Shown here one piece after another: positions 33,198 to 42,708 of a stretch of DNA of 64,000 bases. How positions within the stretch are numbered: position 1 is the first letter of the stretch; every line of letters begins with the position of its first letter. The translations under genes and the position numbers were made by a program. The notes beneath the pieces are model-generated. The model was not told the origin of the DNA. It worked only from the letters and a program-made list of their open reading frames with translations, and made no database searches. Origin of the DNA: an uncultured Pontibacter sp. (GTDB taxonomy: Bacteria > Bacteroidota > Bacteroidia > Cytophagales > Hymenobacteraceae). The stretch covers positions 62,001 through 126,000 of the forward strand of contig NZ_CANLZM010000001.1 of the NCBI RefSeq assembly GCF_947495565.1, given 5' to 3'.

Positions 33198-33343
33198 CGC
33201 TTAGCGCGGAGCCAATCTTTTTCCAGGCAATCGGAAAAAAACAAGAGGAGTATACTTTGCCTGCTGCTGGCACTCTTAAAGTAAACTGATAATGCGTTTA
33301 ACTTAACTTCATATAATACTTTGTCATGGTAAAACAGCTTTTG

Positions 33344-33425
33344 CTAAGAGAAAAGCCATGCGACAGCCTCATCTCAGCCGCAGAAATCCAATCTGGAGGT
33401 AATCTTGAACTCAATTTTACGTATG
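33344..33425 (-). pseudogene. C-terminal fragment of a STAS-like gene
   Basis: On the minus strand this reads FKITSRLDFCG, stop, DEAVAWLFS, stop. It matches the C-terminal end of the gene at 43080-43484 (SRLNPRPYELQLFLHEDEAV then EWLFS), with similar DNA for about 75 bp. The upstream part of the gene is gone. This is a decayed paralogue of the STAS-like family found near 43-45 kb. Confidence 0.55.
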
Positions 33426-33429
33426 GATG

Positions 33430-33895
33430 CTGTTAAGTAAAAAGACATTAGGGCTTCTAGTTCATCTTAAAATAAATTTATACATACCTGTAGTGACCAA
33501 AGCAAGGTGGGTTATTTGAATGCTTACAAGAAACTTTGTTTGAGCAACTGTTAATGGAATAAGATTAAAACTTCAGGTTATACTAGCCATACTTCAACAC
33601 CTATCTTTTTAAGCTTACCTGCAAGCCATTTACTTAAATCGTGTGAGCACCTTATACTTTATGGCTTAAGTGGGGAAATAATTCCCAATCCTAAGTCAGC
33701 TTTAGCTTTCTAAGGTATACAACTGACCTGATAGGTACTTAACTGTAATATTATCTGTCTTTAAAAAATGAAAGGTGAGCGGAGGGCTATGAAATTCAAC
33801 CACATACTACATAAGTCTATAAGCGGGTTCTAAGCTTCTCTTGCCAGAAAATTTACGGTCGAATCATTTTTAAGAATTAGAATAAACTTTTTAAC
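33430..33895. other. AT-rich gap before tetR
   Basis: No coding frame or RNA gene is recognisable from 33430 to the tetR promoter. The DNA is AT-rich compared with its surroundings, in keeping with decay of inserted DNA. Confidence 0.5.
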
Positions 33896-33903
33896 TAAAT
33901 TTG
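33896..33903 (+). promoter_or_regulatory. TAnnTTTG -7 element of the tetR operon
   Basis: TAAATTTG fits the -7 consensus exactly. The palindromic operator starts 3 bp further on, covering the predicted transcription start. Confidence 0.55.
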
Positions 33904-33905
33904 TG

Positions 33906-33927
33906 TTAATGAATGAGTGTTCATTAA
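33906..33927. promoter_or_regulatory. Palindromic TetR-type operator
   Basis: Perfect 8-bp arms TTAATGAA (33906-33913) and TTCATTAA (33920-33927) around TGAGTG. The TGAATGA...TTCATT pattern is typical of operators bound by TetR-family repressors. It lies 12 bp before the tetR ATG, so the repressor probably controls itself and the export genes behind it. Confidence 0.72.
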
Positions 33928-33939
33928 CTAATATACGCT

Positions 33940-34539
33940 ATGGCAAGACCCTCTGATCCAAATAAACTTCAGCAGATTAAGCAGGCAACAGTCGAAACTA
34001 TTGTGCGGCTGGGGCTGGAGAATACAACTATCTCAATAATAGCGCGCGAGGCGGGAGTGAGCGAAGGATACCTTTACCGCCATTACGCCAGTAAACAGGA
34101 ACTGATCCATTCGCTGTTTCAGGAGCGGATGGAGTCTATACTTGCGCAGATAAATAGTATTCTGGAGCAGGATAACATGAGTTTGGCGCAGGTGATGGAG
34201 AGTTACATAACGGGCGTCGTAACAAGGGCTATCGAAGCACCAGATGCCTCTAAATTTTATTATACACTGCTCCATAACTATAATTTCGAGGTAAGTGCGG
34301 AGCAGAAGGCTAGCACACTGAAAACGTTGCAGCGCCTGCAAGCGCTGGGGCTGAAGAACAACCAGGTCAATCCTGATATATCACTTGAGCAACTATACTT
34401 ATCCAGTTTCGTGCTTACCATTGACTATGTGCACCTTAAGATGCGTAAACTAGTATCACCAGAGGGCCTCACACTTACAGACATACCAGTAATAACCCGC
34501 CATGTGTTGCGCACACTTGGCTATAACAATTTAAAGTAA
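33940..34539 (+). CDS. TetR/AcrR family transcriptional regulator
   Basis: 199 residues. Helix-turn-helix at about 25-48: TTISIIAREAGVSEGYLYRHYASKQELI, the classic TetR recognition element. The C-terminal ligand domain is variable. It is the first gene of a likely five-gene operon with TolC, HlyD-type adaptor and two ABC-2 permeases. The palindrome at 33906-33927 is its probable operator; the inducer would be an exported compound. Confidence 0.92.
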   Translation: MARPSDPNKLQQIKQATVETIVRLGLENTTISIIAREAGVSEGYLYRHYASKQELIHSLFQERMESILAQINSILEQDNMSLAQVMESYITGVVTRAIEAPDASKFYYTLLHNYNFEVSAEQKASTLKTLQRLQALGLKNNQVNPDISLEQLYLSSFVLTIDYVHLKMRKLVSPEGLTLTDIPVITRHVLRTLGYNNLK

Positions 34540-34547
34540 AGTTTCTA

Positions 34548-35897
34548 ATGAGATGTTTATATCAATTTGGATTAAGCCTTTTGCTGATTCTCCCTATCCA
34601 TGTGCAAGCCCAGGAACTCTCGCTTCATGATGCCGTGCAGCATTTAGAGCGAGCAAACGGTAAACTACAGGCAGCTAAGTCGCTGGAGAAAAAGTCGGAG
34701 TATGAAGTGAGCCAATCACGTGGTCGCCACCTTCCGAACCTGGACTTCAACGCAAGTTATACCCACATCAACGATGATATCAGCATCAACCTAAACCAGA
34801 TCAGGGATGCTATTGGTATGTTACACCAGTTACCGGAGCCCGGTGCGGTTTTAGGCGACTGGCAGCCCGTTTTGCAGCAGCAGGACTTTGGTAGCGCAGA
34901 TGTGACCATGAAATGGCCTGTATTTACAGGAGGAAAGCTGAACCTGGCAGACAAAGCTGCACGGTTGAAGAGCAGCGCCAGCCAAACCCAGACCGAGTCT
35001 ACGCGAGAGGAACTGTTAGCCAGCCTCACAGAAGCCTATTTCAGGGTGCGTATGGCTTCTGAGGCACTGGATTTGCGCCAGCAGGTTGAGAACTCTGTGA
35101 AGGTGCATACTCAAAATGCTGAGAAGTTATTTGAAAATGGGATGATACCGAAGGTGGAGCTTCTGAATGCTGAAGTGGCGCTTTCTAATGCTCAACGTGA
35201 GGTGCAGGCTGCTCGAAGAGATTTAGCGCTGGCCCGTACCGCCCTGAACAACCTGATCGGCGATGAAAGCTACGACTCGTTAAGTACCGGCCTGTTTGCT
35301 CCTAAAGCTGTTCAGAACCTTGACTTTTACCAGGACCAGGCTTTGCTGACGCATAGCCAGCTACGCTACCTGCGTCAGCAAAGCGAGTTAGCGCAACTTG
35401 GCGTAAAGAAAGAGCGGCTAAGTTATATACCTGACGTAGCGCTTTTCGGCAAAAAGTATTTGTATACTAATAACCTTCCGATCACAGAACCTAATTGGGC
35501 AGTAGGTGTGGGACTGAGTGTAAATGTTTTTGATGGGTTTCGGAGAGAGAACAGCATTAAGGTTGCCTCAGCGCAGGCTGAGCAGGTTAACCACCTTATC
35601 ACGCAGGCTGAGCGCGATATACAGACCTACGTGGAGAAGCTGTATAACGAGTTAATGAAGCAGCAGGAACAGTACCAAAGTCTACAAAAAGATGAAAAAC
35701 TGGCCCTAGAGCTAAAATTCATGCGCGAGCGGGCCTTTGAAGAAGGAATGGGCACTTCCGTAAACGTGGTGGATGCGACTGTGAACCTGGCATCTATCCG
35801 GCTAAAGCAGTATCAGGCACTTTATCAATACGATACAGCCTTTGCCCGCCTAGCACTTGTTGCCGACCAATGGGACGAACTTATTCAGAATTTATAA
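34548..35897 (+). CDS. TolC family outer-membrane efflux protein
   Basis: 449 residues. Signal peptide MRCLYQFGLSLLLILPIHVQ, cleaved near QAQE. Two internally repeated coiled-coil/beta regions typical of TolC: the first near LHDAVQHLERANGKLQAAKS, the second near FYQDQALLTHSQLRYLRQQS. TolC forms a trimeric channel through the outer membrane and periplasm. Eight bp after tetR; adaptor gene follows after 27 bp. Confidence 0.9.
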   Translation: MRCLYQFGLSLLLILPIHVQAQELSLHDAVQHLERANGKLQAAKSLEKKSEYEVSQSRGRHLPNLDFNASYTHINDDISINLNQIRDAIGMLHQLPEPGAVLGDWQPVLQQQDFGSADVTMKWPVFTGGKLNLADKAARLKSSASQTQTESTREELLASLTEAYFRVRMASEALDLRQQVENSVKVHTQNAEKLFENGMIPKVELLNAEVALSNAQREVQAARRDLALARTALNNLIGDESYDSLSTGLFAPKAVQNLDFYQDQALLTHSQLRYLRQQSELAQLGVKKERLSYIPDVALFGKKYLYTNNLPITEPNWAVGVGLSVNVFDGFRRENSIKVASAQAEQVNHLITQAERDIQTYVEKLYNELMKQQEQYQSLQKDEKLALELKFMRERAFEEGMGTSVNVVDATVNLASIRLKQYQALYQYDTAFARLALVADQWDELIQNL

Positions 35898-35924
35898 TAT
35901 AAAAGTATACAACAACTTTATCCG

Positions 35925-36917
35925 ATGAAAAAGAAGAATAGCGCCAAAACAATTGTCAGCCTGCTGTTACTGCTTGCCGTTGTACTGCTGGCTGTGTGGT
36001 TTTTGGCTAAGCCTGAAGAGGTAGTGCTGCAAGGCAGGGTAGAAGCCACGCAAACCTATCTATCGCCTAAAATTGCAGGCCGCATAAAGGAATATAAAGT
36101 GAAAGAGGGTGATGAAGTGAAGGAGGGGCAGCTGCTGGCTGTGCTGGAAAGCCCGGAGCTTGATGCAAAGCTATCACAGGCGGAGGCGGCTCAGGCAGGC
36201 GCTGAGGCCCAGCAGGCCAAAGCCCAAAAGGGCGCCCGTTCAGAGGAGATAAACGCAGCCCGCAGCGTTTGGCAAAAAGCGAAGGCCGCCGCCGACTTAG
36301 CAGATAAAACCTTTCAGCGTGTGAGTAACCTGTATAAGGACGGGGTAGTGTCTGAGCAGCAACGCGATGAGACGCAAGCCAAGCGAGAGACCGCCCGCCG
36401 TGACGAGCAGGCAGCCTACAACAACTACCAGATAGCACTGCAAGGGGCCCGCTCCGAGGATAAGGATGCAGCTGCTGCTGCCGTTGCTCGTGCCCAGGGA
36501 GCCGTATCTGAGGTAGAAGTATACTCACAGGAGCGATTGATAAAATCACCGGTAAACGGGGAGGTGCAGGACCTGCTCCCGGAGCTGGGAGAACTCGTGT
36601 CACCTGGCTTTCCTGTTGTGAACCTGATTGACTTGAACGATGCCTGGGTGGTGCTCAATGTAAAGGAAGACTTACTATTTCATTTTGAAAAGGAGAGTGT
36701 GTTTATCGGAAGTGTACCGGCGCTGAACAATAAGCAACTGCAGTTTAAGGTATATTATGTTGCTCCCCTCGGAGACTTTGCCACTTGGAACGCAACCAAA
36801 GCCACTGGTAGTTTTGATGTCCGCACGTTTGAGGTAAGAGCCAAGCCTGTGCAGCAAAACGAAGGTATCAGGCCAGGTATGAGTGTGCTCGTTGCGTCCG
36901 ATCAGTTAAACAAATAG
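35925..36917 (+). CDS. HlyD/EmrA-type periplasmic adaptor
   Basis: 330 residues: short cytosolic basic N-terminus, one TM helix (about 10-27), half of a biotinyl-lipoyl domain (VEATQTYLSPKIAGRIKEYK), a long coiled coil with two GARSE repeats, the second lipoyl half (RLIKSPVNGEVQDLLPELGE), and a beta-barrel. It resembles the YbhG/YhiI adaptors, which link an inner-membrane ABC-2 exporter to TolC. The next gene begins 3 bp after its stop. Confidence 0.9.
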   Translation: MKKKNSAKTIVSLLLLLAVVLLAVWFLAKPEEVVLQGRVEATQTYLSPKIAGRIKEYKVKEGDEVKEGQLLAVLESPELDAKLSQAEAAQAGAEAQQAKAQKGARSEEINAARSVWQKAKAAADLADKTFQRVSNLYKDGVVSEQQRDETQAKRETARRDEQAAYNNYQIALQGARSEDKDAAAAAVARAQGAVSEVEVYSQERLIKSPVNGEVQDLLPELGELVSPGFPVVNLIDLNDAWVVLNVKEDLLFHFEKESVFIGSVPALNNKQLQFKVYYVAPLGDFATWNATKATGSFDVRTFEVRAKPVQQNEGIRPGMSVLVASDQLNK

Positions 36918-36920
36918 GCG

Positions 36921-38087
36921 ATGGCAGGATTGAAAAAAGTATTTACCAGAGAACTCTTCTTGATGGGGCGGGAGCCTAAGCGGCTGTTGTTTGCGCTGGT
37001 GCTACCACTCTTGTTCTTCTGGTTTTTTATGGGCTTGTTCCAAAGCGGTGTGCCCCGCGACATGCCTATTGCGGTGGTAGATTACGACCTGTCTGCACTT
37101 TCGCGGCAACTGAGTGTGCAACTTGATGCCACTCCTGAAATAACAGTGAAAATTCTGCCAGAAACCGACCTGGAGGCAAAGCGGTTACTGGAAACCGGGC
37201 AAGTATATGCCATGGTTGTGATTCCGGAAAATTTTCAGGCGGATGTGCGTAGCGGCCGTTCCGTTAAAATAGTGAACTTTACAAACGGGGCTTTTCTACT
37301 GCCAAGCGGCCTGATCAGTCGGGCATTCCAGAAAACGGTAGGTACGCTCTCAGCAGGCGTAAGTATACAGGCACGTATGAAACGCGGGGCTTTGCAGGAG
37401 CAGGCAATGATCAGTATGCGCCCCATCGGGTTAAGTTCCAAGATCCTTTTTAACCCATACGGCAACTACTCTTATTACCTGAACACCGGATTGCTCCCGA
37501 TGATGCTGCAGCTTTTTGTGATGCTAACCACGATTTATTCTATCGGGAAAGACCTGAAGTATCATCAGGGGCGAAGCTTGTACCGTTTAGGGGAGCGCAG
37601 TTTACCCTCAATAGTTTGGGGTAAGTTGCTGCCTTATACTTTGCTGTTCTTTATAGTAGGTATGCTGATGAACTTTGCCATGTTCTTGTGGGAGGATTTT
37701 CCGCTGAACGGCAGCAAGTTTATAGTGGTGCTGGCTACCATGCTCTTCATTTTGGCCCACCAGGCATTAGGCGTTTACTTTGCAGCGGGTGCCAAAAGCC
37801 TTCGCGCTGCGCTCACAAGCGGTACCGGCTTCTCGGCGGTCAGTATGTCTTTTGCAGGCCTTACGTTTCCCGATCTGGGTATGCCGGTTCCAATACAATG
37901 GCTGAGCAACGTGTTTCCGTTAACGCACTATTTGTCTGTGATGATTGACCAGGGCCAGCGCGGAGCACCTGTTGTCTATTCTTTGCCTGCCTTTGCACTT
38001 TTGTTACTATTAGTGCTGCTGCCAATGTTGGGCTGGCTTAAATTACGCAAGCTGTATGCTGCTGGAGGTTACCCCGAAAGAGTCTGA
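36921..38087 (+). CDS. ABC-2 type transporter permease, subunit 1
   Basis: 388 residues. N-terminal TM helix (LLFALVLPLLFFWFFMGLFQ), a large periplasmic domain starting GVPRDMPIAVVDYDLSALSR with the conserved VVDxDxSxLSR of YbhS/YbhR/YhhJ permeases, then five C-terminal TM segments. With the next gene it forms a heterodimeric exporter channel. No nucleotide-binding subunit is encoded here. Confidence 0.9.
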   Translation: MAGLKKVFTRELFLMGREPKRLLFALVLPLLFFWFFMGLFQSGVPRDMPIAVVDYDLSALSRQLSVQLDATPEITVKILPETDLEAKRLLETGQVYAMVVIPENFQADVRSGRSVKIVNFTNGAFLLPSGLISRAFQKTVGTLSAGVSIQARMKRGALQEQAMISMRPIGLSSKILFNPYGNYSYYLNTGLLPMMLQLFVMLTTIYSIGKDLKYHQGRSLYRLGERSLPSIVWGKLLPYTLLFFIVGMLMNFAMFLWEDFPLNGSKFIVVLATMLFILAHQALGVYFAAGAKSLRAALTSGTGFSAVSMSFAGLTFPDLGMPVPIQWLSNVFPLTHYLSVMIDQGQRGAPVVYSLPAFALLLLLVLLPMLGWLKLRKLYAAGGYPERV

Positions 38088-38090
38088 TTC

Positions 38091-39293
38091 ATGAAAAAAA
38101 TTTTTAAACTATACCACCGCGCACGCCTGTCTTACACAGATACTTTAAAAAAAGAGCTGCGTGCCGTGCTTTCTGATAAAGCCGTATTGGGCGTTTTTAT
38201 CAGCACAGGTTTTATAGTGATGGTGCTATATGCCTACATCTACTCTAAGGAGGTTGTGCGCGAGATACCGGTAGCGGTCGTGGACGAGGACAATTCTGCC
38301 ATGAGCCGGCAGTACATCCAGATGCTGGATGCTACAGAGCAGGTACAGGTAGTGCCCGGATTCTATAGTATACCGCAAGCAGAGGATGCTTTCTTTAAGC
38401 GAGATGTAAAAGGCGTGCTGTACATACCCGATTCTTTTTCGGAGGATGTGCGCAAAGGCCGGCAAGCTGATGTGGCTGTGCACGCCGATGCCTCCTACAT
38501 GCTATACTACCGGCAGGTACTAACAGCTGTTAACTTTGTGAATGGCTACTTTAATGCCGGTATAGATATTAAAAAGCTGATGGCTTCAGGCTATACTGAG
38601 GAACAGGCCAGAGTTATAAATACGCCTGTAACGTATAGTGTAGTTACGCTTTATAACCCAGCATCTGGCTACGGCACTTACATCATTCCGATGGTAACAG
38701 CGCTGGTGGTGCAGGTGGTGCTTTTAATGGCCATCGGTATACTTGGCGGATCACGGAGAGAAAGTAGCCAACACCATTTCCTGTTTCCCAGGGCTTTAAA
38801 ACGAGGAGGTACCATCCCAATTTTATTTGGTAAGGCTTCTGTTTACGCCATACTGTATTTCTTGCTGCTTATACTTCAGTTAGGCCTGGTTTTTACTTTT
38901 TTTGTGATACCAGTGCGTGCTGGTTTAGGCGATTTGTTTCTATTCATGCTGCCATACTTCCTTTCGGTGGTGTTTCTAGGGATTTTTCTGACGGGGCTTT
39001 TCCGTTACCGCGAGGATGCGATCATGGCCCTTATCTTCACGACGCTGCCAATGCTGATGCTCAGTGGTTTATCTTACCCTGTAGAAGGTTTCTCGCCGTT
39101 CTTCCAAAAACTGTCCTGGATCTTCCCGTCAACCTGGGGTATGAAAGGCTTCGTGAAACTAACCCAAATGGGCGTACCGCTTCAGGATGTTGCAGTAGAA
39201 TGGAAGGCACTTTGGTGGCAGGCGCTGATTTATTTTATACTTGCTTCTATGGTCCTGAAAGGCCTGGTGCGCAGCACCTGGCGTAAGGGTTAA
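38091..39293 (+). CDS. ABC-2 type transporter permease, subunit 2
   Basis: 400 residues, paralogous to the preceding permease: cytosolic start, TM1 (VLGVFISTGFIVMVLYAYIY), periplasmic domain with IPVAVVDEDNSAMSRQYIQM, then five or six TM helices. It starts 3 bp after subunit 1 and ends the operon. The ATPase that should drive the pair is absent from the operon and from the window, so it must be recruited from elsewhere or the system works without one. Confidence 0.9.
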   Translation: MKKIFKLYHRARLSYTDTLKKELRAVLSDKAVLGVFISTGFIVMVLYAYIYSKEVVREIPVAVVDEDNSAMSRQYIQMLDATEQVQVVPGFYSIPQAEDAFFKRDVKGVLYIPDSFSEDVRKGRQADVAVHADASYMLYYRQVLTAVNFVNGYFNAGIDIKKLMASGYTEEQARVINTPVTYSVVTLYNPASGYGTYIIPMVTALVVQVVLLMAIGILGGSRRESSQHHFLFPRALKRGGTIPILFGKASVYAILYFLLLILQLGLVFTFFVIPVRAGLGDLFLFMLPYFLSVVFLGIFLTGLFRYREDAIMALIFTTLPMLMLSGLSYPVEGFSPFFQKLSWIFPSTWGMKGFVKLTQMGVPLQDVAVEWKALWWQALIYFILASMVLKGLVRSTWRKG

Positions 39294-39463
39294 GCTTTTT
39301 CCAATCTCTTACTCTCAAATCGCAGTAATTATAACAATAAGAGGCTATCGCTGTTCTGAAGCATTAGCGTTGAATTTTAAAATAACCTTTGCAAAAGAAT
39401 GGCTGCTTTAAGCAGTTCTCTACAAGTTGCTTAGCAAGGTATTAAATTGACTTAACATCAAAC

Positions 39464-40096
39464 ATGGAATTATTAGACAAGTTAAAATGGCGCTACGCAG
39501 CCAAGGCCATGAATGGGCAGAAAGTGCCTCAGGAAAAAATTGACAACATCATAGAGGCTGTATCCCTTGCGCCCACTTCAAGTGGTTTACAGCCTTTCGA
39601 GATCATCGTGATCACAAGCCAGGAGGTAAAAGAGAAAATCAAACCCATCGCCTGGAATCAGTCTGTTATCACCGACTGCTCCCACCTGTTTGTATTTGCA
39701 GCCTGGGATACATACACAGCGGAACGCATCAACAAGATGTTTGATTTGACAAATGAGCTGCGCGGTTTTACCAACGAAGGCTGGGAAAACTACCGCCAGA
39801 TGCTGTTAAACAGCTACCCGCAACGGGATGCGGAAGTGAACTTCCATCATGCTGCCAAGCAGGCTTACATCGCTTTCTCACAAGCTATAGCAGCCGCTGC
39901 CTTTGAAGGGCTCGACAGCACTCCTTTGGAAGGTTTTGATCCTGATGCCTTGGATGAAATATTAGGGCTAAGGGGAAAAGGGCTCAGGAGCTGCGTTATG
40001 CTGCCTATCGGGTATAGAAACGCTGAAAACGACTGGTTGGTAAACCTTACCAAAGTCAGGAAAAGCAAAGAAGATCTTGTGACTTTTGTGGAGTAG
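39464..40096 (+). CDS. Nitroreductase family NAD(P)H oxidoreductase
   Basis: 210 residues, NfsB/NfnB-like: KLKWRYAAKAMNGQKVPQEK carries the FMN-phosphate-binding Arg, and APTSSGLQPFEIIVI is the standard second FMN loop. These homodimeric flavoenzymes reduce nitroaromatics and quinones with NAD(P)H. Single gene in its own gap; whether the neighbouring efflux operon is related (for example a toxic-compound response) is only a guess. Confidence 0.88.
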   Translation: MELLDKLKWRYAAKAMNGQKVPQEKIDNIIEAVSLAPTSSGLQPFEIIVITSQEVKEKIKPIAWNQSVITDCSHLFVFAAWDTYTAERINKMFDLTNELRGFTNEGWENYRQMLLNSYPQRDAEVNFHHAAKQAYIAFSQAIAAAAFEGLDSTPLEGFDPDALDEILGLRGKGLRSCVMLPIGYRNAENDWLVNLTKVRKSKEDLVTFVE

Positions 40097-40216
40097 TTAA
40101 AGGGTTAATAACTTTTGTGTTTATACTTGTTGATCCTAGTGAGTGAATAAAGCAAATGCAAGATGCCGGTGCGCCTTAGCAGAACTAAGCTGCCGGCTTC
40201 AAGCAAGAATCCCTGT

Positions 40217-42646
40217 TTAAAACTCCACTATAAAGCCAAGCGTAGGCACCAGGTTACCATCTGTGTTCTTAAGTATAACCGGAATGGCATTGCTTCCGTC
40301 CGTACGAAGCGTGTTGCCATCCGTAGTCGCGAAGCCGGTATTGCTTTCGTTGCGCTGGAAAGTATAGCGGTCAAAGCCCGGTGTGCTGCTGCCCAGCACA
40401 TTGGCAATATCCAGGAACAGGTCTATAGTAACGCGGTTGAGCGTCCATTTTTTATCGATGCGCACATCAAGCTGACTAAACGGCTGCAGGCGCTCAGAGT
40501 TCAACCGCGTATAATCCAGAATGCCTACACCCAACGAGGCGTAATTTAAACGAGAGGCCTCCAGATCGTACGGTGTGCTGGGCGCGCCACCGGAAAATCT
40601 GTACTTGGCCCCGAACTCCCAGTTGCGCGACAGCTTTTTGCCCAACAGGCCCGACACCAGGTGGCGGTAATCCCAGGCGCTGGAAACGTAACGGCCATCC
40701 AGGCCGGCAAACTCACTCACCGCATAAGTATAGGATAGTACGGAGAACACCGTGCCCGTCAGTTTTTTCTGTAGGTAAAACTCGGCCCCGTAGGTTCTGC
40801 CTTTCCCGTTTGTTACCACAGCCTCGTTACCAATTGCGCCAAAGTCGCCGCCCAGATTCGCCAGCGAGATACCATCTCGTACAGATATCGGATAGTGGCT
40901 ATAGTCCTTGTAAAACCCTTCCACGGTCAGGCGCAGGTCTGGGCGGGGCAGAAATTCGGTACCTAGCACGTAATGGATCGACCTAGTATAATCGGCGTTT
41001 CTGTTTAAGTACCGGTTATCCTGTTGGTAACCCAACACAGTATAAGTAGGCAGTTTATAGTAGATGCCAGTAGAAGCGTTAATAGCCCATTTTTCGCTGA
41101 GCAAGTAAGAGAGCGCCAGGCGTGGCGAGAGCGTTTGCAGCGGGTTGTTGCCGTTTTCGGTAAAGGAGTTCATGTCTGTTCGCATGCCCACCGATATCCC
41201 CAGTTTGCTATCCAGCACCGATTTGGAAACCTGCCCGAATACACCGTAGCGGAAGAAGTCGAGGTTGGTGTCGTAGGCCACCGTCACGCCAGGCTGCACC
41301 ACGTTGTTCTGCCCGTCGCGCAACTCTTTACGGATCACGCTGAAAATATCGTTGTTGAACTGTACATACTGCCCGGCTAGGCCATAGGCATATTTCCAGC
41401 CGTTTTTATACTTGTTCACATCCAGCCGCAGTTTGTTTTCTGTTTCGCGTGAGCTTGAGTTCAAGGTTAAGGCTTGGTTTTCCTCTTCATCAGCTGCCTC
41501 ATACTTTTTCAGGGAGTTGTCAAAGGCGTTGCGGCTGAGCGCCAGGTTCACGTACCCATCGTTTACAAGCCTTTTCAGCGCGACACCGGTAGTATAATTC
41601 CACTGATTGATGGATGGCGTGGAGCGCAGGATATACTCGTTTTCAGGCGTGCTTTCGCGGGGAGTCCCAAATGCAAATTTATCAATGGCACCCACACCGA
41701 TAAAGGAAACAGAGGTTTTATCGTTGATTTTGTGGTCTATTTTATACTGAAAATCCCAGTAGTTGGGCCGTATGGGCAGGTCGAGCAGCTTAAACAGAAA
41801 CTGCAGGTAAGACCGGCGCGCCGAAACCAGGTAGGTAGTCTTTTCCCCTGCTGGCCCTTCCAGAGTGGTAGCAAATTCTGAGCCGCTCAGGCGCACGTTG
41901 CCCGAAAAGCGCTCCGGGTTGCCATAGCGCTGGCGAAACTCAAACACCGAAGACAAGGCATTGTCGTAACGAGCGTCAAAGGCAGAGGAACTTAACTTCA
42001 GGTCTTCTATAAACGAAACATTCAGAATGCCGGTAGCCCCGCCGGCGCTTCCTTGTGTGGTGAAGTGGTTAATGAGCGGTATTTCGATACCATCGAGGTA
42101 ATAGACGTTTTCATTAGGGGCGCCTCCGCGGATGATCAGGTCGTTGCGGCCCCCGCCGCCGGCTCCGTTTGCGGCAACGCCAGGCAATACCTGCACCACT
42201 TTCGAAATGTCAAAGTTACCTCCGGGGTTGCTGCGGATTTCCTCTGTGGTGAGGCGCTGCACCGATAGCGGCGTTATAAGGTCAGCCACGGCGGCACTTT
42301 GTCTGCGGTTGGCCACCACCTCTACCTGCTGCAGTTGGCTGGCTGCAGGTACCAGCTCAAAACTGATAATCTGTGCATTGCCCACCGTCACGTTTACATT
42401 AAACCGCGACTGTGGCTGGTACCCAATGTAGGAGCTTTGTAGCGTATAGCTTCCAACAGGTATGTTTTCTATCCTAAAGTTTCCGTTCTCATTGGTGGCG
42501 GTGCCCAGCTGCGTGCCCACTACCTGCACCGATACGCCTATTAGTGGCTCCTGTGTATTGCGGTCCCGTACTGTGCCGGTAAGCAAGCCTGTTTGGGCAA
42601 AAGTGAAGGCAGGAAGTATAAGTAGGAGTAGAAATACAAGTCTCAT
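40217..42646 (-). CDS. TonB-dependent outer-membrane receptor with CarboxypepD-reg domain
   Basis: 809 residues. Signal peptide MRLVFLLLLILPAFTFAQ, a carboxypeptidase-regulatory-like domain (about 20-105, GLLTGTVRDRNTQEPLIGVS), a plug domain (about 120-240, with GGRNDLIIRGGAPNENVYYL), and a 22-strand beta-barrel ending in a typical terminal strand (VPTLGFIVEF). There is no SusD partner, so it is probably a siderophore, vitamin or metal receptor rather than a SusC polysaccharide importer. The substrate is unknown. Possible promoter TAAATTTG about 55 nt upstream. Confidence 0.9.
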   Translation of the reverse strand: MRLVFLLLLILPAFTFAQTGLLTGTVRDRNTQEPLIGVSVQVVGTQLGTATNENGNFRIENIPVGSYTLQSSYIGYQPQSRFNVNVTVGNAQIISFELVPAASQLQQVEVVANRRQSAAVADLITPLSVQRLTTEEIRSNPGGNFDISKVVQVLPGVAANGAGGGGRNDLIIRGGAPNENVYYLDGIEIPLINHFTTQGSAGGATGILNVSFIEDLKLSSSAFDARYDNALSSVFEFRQRYGNPERFSGNVRLSGSEFATTLEGPAGEKTTYLVSARRSYLQFLFKLLDLPIRPNYWDFQYKIDHKINDKTSVSFIGVGAIDKFAFGTPRESTPENEYILRSTPSINQWNYTTGVALKRLVNDGYVNLALSRNAFDNSLKKYEAADEEENQALTLNSSSRETENKLRLDVNKYKNGWKYAYGLAGQYVQFNNDIFSVIRKELRDGQNNVVQPGVTVAYDTNLDFFRYGVFGQVSKSVLDSKLGISVGMRTDMNSFTENGNNPLQTLSPRLALSYLLSEKWAINASTGIYYKLPTYTVLGYQQDNRYLNRNADYTRSIHYVLGTEFLPRPDLRLTVEGFYKDYSHYPISVRDGISLANLGGDFGAIGNEAVVTNGKGRTYGAEFYLQKKLTGTVFSVLSYTYAVSEFAGLDGRYVSSAWDYRHLVSGLLGKKLSRNWEFGAKYRFSGGAPSTPYDLEASRLNYASLGVGILDYTRLNSERLQPFSQLDVRIDKKWTLNRVTIDLFLDIANVLGSSTPGFDRYTFQRNESNTGFATTDGNTLRTDGSNAIPVILKNTDGNLVPTLGFIVEF

Positions 42647-42700
42647 TGTAGCAGTTTCTGTTTGCGCTGCACTAAATACAGTGTTTTACAATATTGTTTG

Positions 42701-42708
42701 CAAATTTA
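42701..42708 (-). promoter_or_regulatory. TAnnTTTG -7 element of the TonB receptor gene
   Basis: TAAATTTG on the minus strand, exact consensus, 54 nt before the ATG at 42646. A -33 TTG is not clear. Confidence 0.4.

Noticed and set aside
33200..33340. Further gene remnants in the debris gap
   Set aside because: Sequence around here has no reading frame longer than a few codons with protein-like composition.
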